From assembly GCF_000284415.1 (NCBI RefSeq), contig NC_017059.1:3147772-3154751 (forward strand): a DNA stretch of 6,980 nucleotides, given 5' to 3'. The notes beneath the pieces were generated by a model that had not been told where the DNA came from, made no database searches, and saw nothing but the letters and a program-made list of their open reading frames with translations. The stretch comes from Pararhodospirillum photometricum DSM 122 (GTDB lineage Bacteria; Pseudomonadota; Alphaproteobacteria; Rhodospirillales; Rhodospirillaceae). Positions 1 to 6,179 of this stretch are shown one piece after another. A program made the position numbers and the translations under genes. Within the stretch, counting starts at the first letter, position 1, and each line of letters begins with the position of its first letter.

Positions 1-2
1 GA

Positions 3-1056
3 ATGATCTTTTTTGCCGGTTTGGTCTGGATCTATCGTCTGGTTTTATTCTTGAGCATTGCGGTTCTTGTTTATCATTTTTTTATCAAGATTGTTGGTAT
101 CTTTCTTTTTATTGTCGAGATCTGGTGGTTTGTCATGCGGCCCATCGTTGCCGAGCTTCGGGAATGGCGTCGTCGCGCCGGTGCATGGGGACGGCGTCGG
201 CGCCCGTGGATCACCGTGGGCGTTGTTGCCGGGCTGGTCGGCTTGGCCTTGATCCCCTGGGATGGTCGGGTCACCGCTTCGGCCCTGCTCAAGGCCGGCG
301 AGTACGTCACCCTTCATGCCCCGGGGCCCGCTCGTCTGGAGAGCGTGGATGTTCAGGCCGGCGATACTGTCCAGCCCGGGCAGATTCTGGCCCGTCTTGA
401 CAACCCCGATCGTCAGGCGCGGCTGGAGCAAACCGAGTTGCGCTTGGCGGTGCTGGCCTATGAACGCGCCGCCGGGGGGGTCGAGGAGGTCTTTCGTGGT
501 CGGCTCAGGGTCCTTGAGCGCGAGTACGAGGCCGTTTTTGGCGCAGCGGCGGGCCCTGGAACACGATCAGGCCCGCCTGACCCTGAGGGCCCCTCTCGCC
601 GGCACTGTTTGCGATGTCGATCCCGAGGTGCAGGGGGGGCAGTGGATCAATCCCGGGGTCAGTCTGCTGGGGATCCGCGCCGGCGCTCGGATCGAGGCCT
701 ATGTGGCCGAGGAGGATGTGCCTCGTTTCCAGGCGGGAGCATCGGCCTCCTTTCTCTCCGACAGCGGCGGGGCCCGGCGCCGGGCCCGGGTCCTTACCAT
801 TGATCGCGTGGCCCGCAAAACCCTGTCCGATCCCGAGTTGGCCGTGCCCCATGGGGGGCCGCTGCCCGCCCGCTTTGATGGCAAGGCCCTGGTCCCCGAT
901 GCCGCCCTCTACCGGGTGGTGTTGGGGCCCGAGGACGGGCGCGAGAGTGCGGTGGTGGAGCGGGGGCGGGTGACGATCGACGCAGAGCGCCGCTCCTGGG
1001 CCGGTTTCCTGGTGCGCCGGGCGGCCACCGTGCTGCTGCGCGAAGGGGGGTTTTGA
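3..1056 (+). CDS. HlyD-family periplasmic adaptor with M50-like membrane N-terminus; 5'-partial, frameshifted
   Basis: Probable membrane-fusion adaptor of an export system, anchored in the inner membrane with its body in the periplasm. Visible residues 1-47 are very hydrophobic (two membrane segments) and are followed by a basic cytoplasmic stretch (about 52-67, many Arg). A further membrane segment (about 68-86) ends in PWDGRV. Residues 100-136 form the first half of a biotinyl/lipoyl-like domain (HAPGPARLESVDVQAGDTV, then PGQILARLDNPD), and a short helical hairpin follows. At the T5 run 535-539 the frame changes from codons starting at base 3 to codons starting at base 538. The second half then reads ARLTLRAPLAGTV, VQGGQWINPGVSLLGI and a beta-barrel-like C-terminus, ending at TGA 1054-1056. 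Dropping one T gives about 350 continuous residues. Known family: HlyD adaptors, some with an N-terminal M50 site-2-protease-like membrane region; no HExxH is visible, so if present it lies upstream. The ATG at base 3 sits at the start of a membrane helix and is probably not the true start. The frameshift may be a sequencing error or real decay. Confidence 0.75.
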
Positions 1057-1610
1057 AGCCGAGCGTTCCCTTGGCCACCTTGAGCCCCCGGACGGTGCCG
1101 CTCCCGGGATCAGGGGAATGCCTCACGGAACGGCGCCGCGATCCCGGCCTTCCCTCCTTTTTCTGACGCCCTGCGTGCGTCCCGACGCGCCGGCGACTCG
1201 TCTTGGCTCCCTTTGGTCACGCCGGATCGCGCGAGACGTGATTGCGTTAATTTAAACAATTCCAAGCTGGAAGCTGCGGCCTTTCCGAGGATCGGGAAAA
1301 AATCCCCCTTTTGGTCAGGGATTGGGCGCGTTTTTTAAACCAAGAATAAAAAAAGGTGCCTGAGAAACCTCAGGGACTGCCCATTGGGTTGTCTGTTTGC
1401 CGGGCAGGCATATCCTTTGGGCCAGGGGTTGTTGATCATTTTTTAACTTAATTTAAAACGCAAAAATAGTCACCCTCCGACAAAGGGTTTTCTGTGGATA
1501 AATCCATCTTTTGTGCGATCGGCCGGATCTGTTCAGTGTGAATAAATGTTAATATTTAATATTCGCAAATCTCATATAGATCGAGCGAAAGTGATAGGAG
1601 GGGGCGCCTG
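1057..1610. other. Intergenic region with AT-rich core, no gene recognised
   Basis: No convincing coding region on either strand. The first 180 bases after the adaptor stop are GC-rich and contain only a weak CCCGG/CCGGG inverted repeat without a T tract, so no clear + strand terminator is seen for the adaptor gene. From about 1240 the composition turns AT-rich, with runs such as ttaatttaaac (1247-1257), ttttttaacttaatttaaaa (1439-1458) and aatgttaatatttaatattc (1545-1564). A short inverted repeat TTCCA/TGGAA lies near 1260-1272. The abrupt drop in GC compared with both flanking genes fits a regulatory or promoter-bearing region, or DNA of different origin. Confidence 0.6.
1348..1378 (-). terminator. 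Rho-independent terminator-like hairpin, minus-strand orientation
   Basis: CCTGAG (1359-1364) and CTCAGG (1369-1374) form a perfect 6-bp stem with a 4-base loop. The stem can extend past one mismatch through T1357-A1376 and G1356-C1377. Seven A residues at 1348-1354 become a T7 tract just 3' of the hairpin when read on the minus strand, which is the classic intrinsic-terminator arrangement. On the + strand no T tract follows. No minus-strand gene is recognised to its right within the gap, so the terminated transcript, if any, would be a small RNA or antisense RNA from the AT-rich region. Confidence 0.4.
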
Positions 1611-1638
1611 TTGATTAAATGCGAATTTTAAGTAAAAT
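1611..1638 (+). promoter_or_regulatory. Candidate sigma70-type promoter for the octad-repeat gene
   Basis: TTGATT (1611-1616) matches 4 of 6 bases of the -35 consensus. TAAAAT (1633-1638) matches 5 of 6 of the -10 consensus. The spacer is 16 bp. It lies at the right edge of the AT-rich core and points toward the giant gene. Transcription would start near 1645 and give a 5' leader of about 245 nt. This is a consensus match only; AT-rich DNA yields such matches by chance, and other sigma factors are possible. Confidence 0.35.
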
Positions 1639-1681
1639 GGCCCGAGGGAGTTCTTTGGATCCAGGGTTGCTAAAAAGATAA
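1619..1681 (+). CDS. Possible 20-codon ORF in the leader (weak)
   Basis: ATG 1619-1621 opens 20 codons ending at TAA 1679-1681. A purine-rich AGGAGGGGG begins near 1596, but it sits about 14 bases from the ATG, longer than usual. The ORF also overlaps the candidate promoter, so it could only be translated from a transcript starting further upstream. The peptide is basic, with no recognisable domain. It is recorded because it is one of two short ORFs with a purine-rich upstream site in this gap; it may well be chance. Confidence 0.12.
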   Translation: MRILSKMARGSSLDPGLLKR

Positions 1682-1750
1682 GTTCGTCTTTTCGTCGTGT
1701 TCTGATGGAACACGCGCCAAGAATGCTGGCCCCCAGAAGGGAGGTTTGTC

Positions 1751-1816
1751 ATGCGCTGCATCTTCAGGCTGAAACTGCGCCGTGTCACCTTTGGTGGAAG
1801 GCACGATCTGGAGTGA
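1751..1816 (+). CDS. Small ORF (21 aa) with strong ribosome-binding site, possible leader peptide
   Basis: ATG 1751-1753 runs 21 codons to TGA 1814-1816. An excellent Shine-Dalgarno match, AAGGGAGG (1737-1744), lies 6 bases upstream, better than the site of the large gene that follows. The peptide begins MRCIFRLKLRR and is rich in Arg and Lys with a short hydrophobic pattern; no family is recognised. It ends 73 bases before the start of the octad-repeat gene and would sit in its mRNA leader if the 1611-1638 promoter is used. It could be a small protein, a regulatory leader peptide or a chance ORF. A longer overlapping ORF in another frame (1705-1845, 46 codons) has no comparable ribosome-binding site. 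Confidence 0.3.
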   Translation: MRCIFRLKLRRVTFGGRHDLE

Positions 1817-1878
1817 GGCCCTTTTCCCCACAAGAGAAACGGTAACGGCGCCTGTCTGGCGTCATCATGTCTTTTAGT

Positions 1879-1884
1879 GGAGAG
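1879..1884 (+). promoter_or_regulatory. Ribosome-binding site of the octad-repeat gene
   Basis: GGAGAG lies 5 bases before ATG 1890-1892. The ATG at 1867 is in a different frame, so this site supports 1890 as the start of the repeat protein. Confidence 0.65.
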
Positions 1885-1889
1885 CAATC

Positions 1890-4800
1890 ATGGTCTCGCC
1901 GATTACATTTCTATCCCCAGCACAGGTCACGGCTCTTTCAACGGCAAGTATTGCAGCGCTCACCACGGCCGATGTCGCAGCCCTGAACACCGCTCAGATC
2001 CAGGCGCTTACCACGGCCCAGGTCCAGGCATTCACCTCCAGCCAGCTTGTTTTTAATGCGGCCCAGCTTCTCGCGTTCAGTACCGAGATGATCGTGGCCT
2101 TGGACACGGACTTCAACGCCCTGTCCTCGGCACAAGTGCAGGCCCTGACCTCGGATCAGGTGCAGGCCCTGAGCACGCTCCAGTTGGCCGCCTTGACTTC
2201 CACGGATGTGCGCGACCTCAGCAAGACCCAAATCGGGACCCTGGGAACCGCTCAGATTCAAAGTCTCACCTCCCTTCAGGTCGCCGCCCTCACCCCCACC
2301 CAGATCCAGGGCTTGACCACCGGCCAAGTGGCGTCCTTGACCTCGGCCGGGCTGGCCGCGTTCACCAAAACCCAGGTGGCGGCCCTCTCCACCGATCAGG
2401 TCTCCAGCCTCGCGACCGATGCCCTGACGGCCCTCAACAGCGCCCAGATGGCCGGGCTCGCCGCCACCCAGATCGCCGCCCTGTCCACGGCCCAGATCGC
2501 CAGTCTCAGCACCCAGGACATCCGCGAACTCATCGTTTCGCAGGTGGCCTCGTTGAGCGTCAATCAGGTGGCGAGCCTGACCAGCGCCACCTTGTCGGCC
2601 ATGAGTTCGGCTCAGGTCGCGGCCTTGACCACCGCCCAGGTGGGCGGCTTGACCACGGCGCAACTCAACAGCCTGGGCAGCGCCGACATCGCCGAGTTCA
2701 CTAAAACCCAGGTCGCGGCCCTGACCACCGCCCAGGTGGCCGGGCTGACCACGTCGGTTCTTTCATCGTTGAACAGTGGCCAGATGGGCACCCTGGGAGC
2801 GGCGCAGGTGGCGGCGCTTACCACCGCCCAGGTCAGTGGCCTCTCCACCGCCGATCTCGCCGACTTGACCAAGACCCAGATGGGCGCCCTGACCACCGCC
2901 CAGATCGCCGCCTTGTCCACCGCCGCCCTTGCCGCGCTCTCGAGTGCCCAGATCAGTGGCCTCTCTACCGCCCAGGTGGCTGGCTTCACCACCACGCAGT
3001 TGGCCTCGCTCTCGACCTCCGACGTGCGTGACCTGAGTTCGGCCCAGGTGCGCGCCCTGAGCACCGATCAGGTCGCCTCCCTGAGTTCGGCCGCCGTGGC
3101 CGCCCTGACCAAGACCCAGGTTGCCGGCCTCAGCGCCGGCCAGATCGGCGCCTTGAGCACCACCCAGGTTCAAGGACTGGGCTCGGCCCAACTCGGCGCC
3201 CTGACCACCGCCCAGATTGCCGGGCTCACCACGGACCACTTGGGGGCGCTCGCCACCAGCAGTATCGCCGGCCTTGCCGCCACCCAGGTGGCCGGTTTGT
3301 CCACCAGCCAAATCGCCGGCCTCTCGAGCGCAACCTTGTCGGCCCTGACCAGCGCCCAGACGCAAGCCCTGAGCACCGTCCAACTGGGAGCCCTGGGCAC
3401 CGACCAGATCGCCACCCTGTCCTCGACCGATGTGCGTGAGTTGACCGCAACGCAGCTGCGCGGTCTTGGCACCGCCCAACTCGCCGCCCTTGCGACCAGC
3501 GCCGTGGCGACCTTGACCTCGGCCCAGGTGGCCGGCTTGGCCGCAACCCAGGTCAGCGCGCTGACCTCCGATCAGGTGGGGGCCTTGCGCTCGGCGCAGG
3601 TGGCCGCCCTGACCACCGCCCAGATCGGGGCGCTCGCCACCGCCCAGGTGGCCGCTCTGGCCAGTGCCGGCGTGCTTGGCTTCAGCAAGACTCAGGTCAG
3701 TGCCCTGTCCACCGCCCAACTCGTCGCGCTGGCCACCGACAGCCTCTCGGCCCTCAGGTCGGCCCAACTCGCCGGCTTGGCCGCGACCCAGGTCGCAGCC
3801 CTGACCACTGATCAGCTTGATGGCCTGACCACGGCCGACATGCGCGAGTTCAGCACGGCCCAGGTGGCGGCCCTGACCACCGCTCAGATCGCGGCCCTGT
3901 CCAGCCAAAATCTTGTCGCGCTGTCCAGTGCCCAGATGGCGGCCCTGACCACGGCCCAGGTGGCGGCGTTGACCACCGATCAGCTCACCGGGCTGGGGGC
4001 CACCGATATCGGTGACCTGACCCGCACCCAAATCGGCGTGTTGTCCACGGGGCATTTGGCGGTCCTGGGCACCGATCAAATCGCGGCCCTGACCTCGGCC
4101 CAGGTGGCAGGTCTCACCACGGCCCAGATGGCCGGCTTCACCACCGCTCAGGTGGCCGCCTTGTCCACCCGTGACATCGGGGAGTTGAGCGCGGCCCAAC
4201 TGGGGGCTTTGTCCACAGCCCAGGTCGCGGCCCTTACGTCGTCGGCTTTTGGCGCCATCACCACCGCCCAGGTCACCGGCCTAACCACGGCTCAGATCGC
4301 CGCCTTGGGGACGGCCCAGATTGATGCCCTCGGCTCCAGCCAACTTCGGGCGCTGTCCAGCGCGCAGATCCAGGGCTTGACCACGGCCCAGTTGGCCGTG
4401 CTGACCACGGCCGATCTCGCCGCCCTGACCGGTACCCAGATCGCGGGTCTGACCACCACCCAGGTCGCGGGCCTTGGCTCGGCCCAGTTCTCGGCCCTGA
4501 GCAGCAGCCAAATCGCCGCCCTTGGAACCGCGCAAATCCAGGCCCAAGGCACGGCCCAGATTGCGGCCCTGACCTCGGCTGACGTGCGCGATTTCACCGC
4601 CACGCAGGTTGGGGCGCTGACGACCGATCAAATCGGCGCTCTCGGAACGGCAGCGCTGGCGGGCCTGTCCAGCACCCAGGTGGGCAGTCTGACCACCGCC
4701 CAGATGAGCGCCCTTGGGACCGCCCAGGTGGCGGTTCTGACGGCGGCCCAAGTGGGGGCCTTGAGTTCGGCTCAAGTGGGGGCCCTGGGCACCCATCAAG

Positions 4801-6179
4801 TCGGCGCCCTGACCCCCGCGGCGGCGGCGGGCTTGACCCGCACCCAGGTCGGCACCCTGACCACCGCCCAGGTCAGTGCCCTGGCCACGGCGGTTCTCTC
4901 CGGGCTGACCTCGGCCCAAACGGCGGGCCTGACCACCGGCCAGATCGCCGCCCTCACCACCGACCAGCTCACGGCCTTGTCCTCCAATGACATGCGCGAG
5001 TTGACCAATACTCAGGTCGCCGCCCTGACCACCGCCCAGATTGCCCCCTTGGGCACGGCTGGCCTCGCCGCCCTGACCGGTACCCAGATCGGGGCGTTGA
5101 GTTCCCTTCAAATGCAGGCGCTCACCACCACCCAGCTTTCCGCGCTGGCCAGCAGCGATCTGCGTGAATTCACCACGGCGCAGGTGGCGGCTCTGACCAC
5201 CACCCAGATCGCCGGCCTTGGCACCGCCGCCTTGGCCGCCCTGTCGAGTGCCCAGATCGCGGCCCTTGGCACGGCGCAGGTGGCCGCCTTGACGTCGGGA
5301 CAGTTGAATGCCCTGGCCTCGGCGGATCTTGCCGAGTTTACCCGCACCCAAATCGCCAGTTTGACGACCGATCAAGTGGCGGCCCTCGATACGGCAGCCC
5401 TGTCGGCTCTCTCCAGCGCCCAGGTGGGCGGGTTGACCACGGCCCAGATCGGGGCCCTGACCACGGCCCAACTGGTCGCCTTGACCTCGGCGGATGTGCG
5501 CGAGTTCGCCGCCACCCAGGTGGGCGCCTTGTCCACCGCCCAGATTTCCAGCCTGGGCTCGGCCCAGATGGGAGCCCTGGCCACCGCTCAGATCAGTGGC
5601 CTGACCACCACCCAACTGGCGGCCCTGGGCACGGATCAGGTGCGCGGGCTGGGCTCCGGCCAGATGGCGGCCTTGGGGACGGCTCAAATTCAGGCTCTGA
5701 CCTCGGACCAGTGGGCGGCCCTGACCACCGCCGGGCTGGCGGGGATGTCGGTGACCCAGATCGGGGCGCTGACCACCGCCCAGATTGCGACCCTGGCCAC
5801 CGCGACCCTCTCGGCCTTGACCAGTGTCCAAATGGCCGCCCTTGGCACCGCCCAGATCCAGGCCCTGACCACGGCCCACGTCGCGGCTTTGACCAGCGGC
5901 GACGTGCGTGACCTGACCACCACTCAGATGGGCGCCTTGTCCACGGCTCAGGTGGCCGCCCTGTCCACAGCGGCCGTCGTTACCTTGACCTCCGACCAGA
6001 TGGGCGCCTTGAGCACCACCCAGATCCAGGCTCTGGGGAGCGCGCAGGTTCAGGCGCTGGGCACCACGCAGGTGGGCGCCTTGTCCACGGCCCAAGTGGC
6101 GGCCCTGACCACCGATCAGGTGGAGAGCCTGAGCACCACCGGTGTCGCTGGCCTGAGCAAGACCCAGGTGGGGGGCTGA
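1890..6179 (+). CDS. Giant octapeptide-repeat protein, function unknown (frame broken before the end of the repeats)
   Basis: 1429 residues as read. After a 7-residue start (MVSPITF) the protein consists wholly of an 8-residue repeat, L-[ST]-[ST]-[AxD]-Q-[VI]-[AxG]-[AG]. It has no Cys and no Tyr, one Trp and very few charged residues. There is no N-terminal signal peptide or membrane segment. The first 12 octads are irregular and include two of 7 residues and several with Phe at position 1. From 2193 onward every octad is exactly 8 residues. Gln at position 5 is replaced by Asp in periodic octads (for example TDVRD, ADIAE, ADVRE). Position 3 accepts Pro (LSPAQ, LTPTQ, LTPAA) and position 2 favours S/T/G/N/D. 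This fits a short helix capped at position 2, so a solenoid of small helices is a reasonable structural guess. The stop at 6177-6179 results from a frame change in a G run (6170-6175); the repeats continue in another frame. I do not recognise a named family. A large secreted or surface repeat protein is possible, given the HlyD adaptor upstream. Confidence 0.85.
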   Translation: MVSPITFLSPAQVTALSTASIAALTTADVAALNTAQIQALTTAQVQAFTSSQLVFNAAQLLAFSTEMIVALDTDFNALSSAQVQALTSDQVQALSTLQLAALTSTDVRDLSKTQIGTLGTAQIQSLTSLQVAALTPTQIQGLTTGQVASLTSAGLAAFTKTQVAALSTDQVSSLATDALTALNSAQMAGLAATQIAALSTAQIASLSTQDIRELIVSQVASLSVNQVASLTSATLSAMSSAQVAALTTAQVGGLTTAQLNSLGSADIAEFTKTQVAALTTAQVAGLTTSVLSSLNSGQMGTLGAAQVAALTTAQVSGLSTADLADLTKTQMGALTTAQIAALSTAALAALSSAQISGLSTAQVAGFTTTQLASLSTSDVRDLSSAQVRALSTDQVASLSSAAVAALTKTQVAGLSAGQIGALSTTQVQGLGSAQLGALTTAQIAGLTTDHLGALATSSIAGLAATQVAGLSTSQIAGLSSATLSALTSAQTQALSTVQLGALGTDQIATLSSTDVRELTATQLRGLGTAQLAALATSAVATLTSAQVAGLAATQVSALTSDQVGALRSAQVAALTTAQIGALATAQVAALASAGVLGFSKTQVSALSTAQLVALATDSLSALRSAQLAGLAATQVAALTTDQLDGLTTADMREFSTAQVAALTTAQIAALSSQNLVALSSAQMAALTTAQVAALTTDQLTGLGATDIGDLTRTQIGVLSTGHLAVLGTDQIAALTSAQVAGLTTAQMAGFTTAQVAALSTRDIGELSAAQLGALSTAQVAALTSSAFGAITTAQVTGLTTAQIAALGTAQIDALGSSQLRALSSAQIQGLTTAQLAVLTTADLAALTGTQIAGLTTTQVAGLGSAQFSALSSSQIAALGTAQIQAQGTAQIAALTSADVRDFTATQVGALTTDQIGALGTAALAGLSSTQVGSLTTAQMSALGTAQVAVLTAAQVGALSSAQVGALGTHQVGALTPAAAAGLTRTQVGTLTTAQVSALATAVLSGLTSAQTAGLTTGQIAALTTDQLTALSSNDMRELTNTQVAALTTAQIAPLGTAGLAALTGTQIGALSSLQMQALTTTQLSALASSDLREFTTAQVAALTTTQIAGLGTAALAALSSAQIAALGTAQVAALTSGQLNALASADLAEFTRTQIASLTTDQVAALDTAALSALSSAQVGGLTTAQIGALTTAQLVALTSADVREFAATQVGALSTAQISSLGSAQMGALATAQISGLTTTQLAALGTDQVRGLGSGQMAALGTAQIQALTSDQWAALTTAGLAGMSVTQIGALTTAQIATLATATLSALTSVQMAALGTAQIQALTTAHVAALTSGDVRDLTTTQMGALSTAQVAALSTAAVVTLTSDQMGALSTTQIQALGSAQVQALGTTQVGALSTAQVAALTTDQVESLSTTGVAGLSKTQVGG

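Noticed and set aside
45..852. Minus-strand frames over the adaptor gene
   Set aside because: They are antisense shadows in GC-rich DNA; the + strand shows clear membrane segments and lipoyl-domain motifs.
1060..1140. Possible + strand terminator after the adaptor gene (CCCGG/CCGGG inverted repeat)
   Set aside because: The stem is short, the loop long, and no T tract follows.
1705..1845. 46-codon + strand ORF overlapping the small ORF at 1751
   Set aside because: No Shine-Dalgarno sequence at a suitable distance and no recognisable motif; the overlapping 1751 ORF has the better translation signal.
1615..1887. 90-residue minus-strand ORF in the intergenic region
   Set aside because: No recognisable domain and a composition typical of random open frame. 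Its ATG lies within the ribosome-binding/start region of the giant gene on the other strand, and its 3' end overlaps the candidate + strand promoter.
2763..6095. Very long minus-strand open frames across the octad array (for example 2763-4199 and 4281-6095)
   Set aside because: They are the mirror image of the 24-bp repeat, which lacks stops in antisense frames. They show the same period (GGGQGGHLG-like and AVVRAPIWA-like), have no credible start context, and are explained by the sense array.
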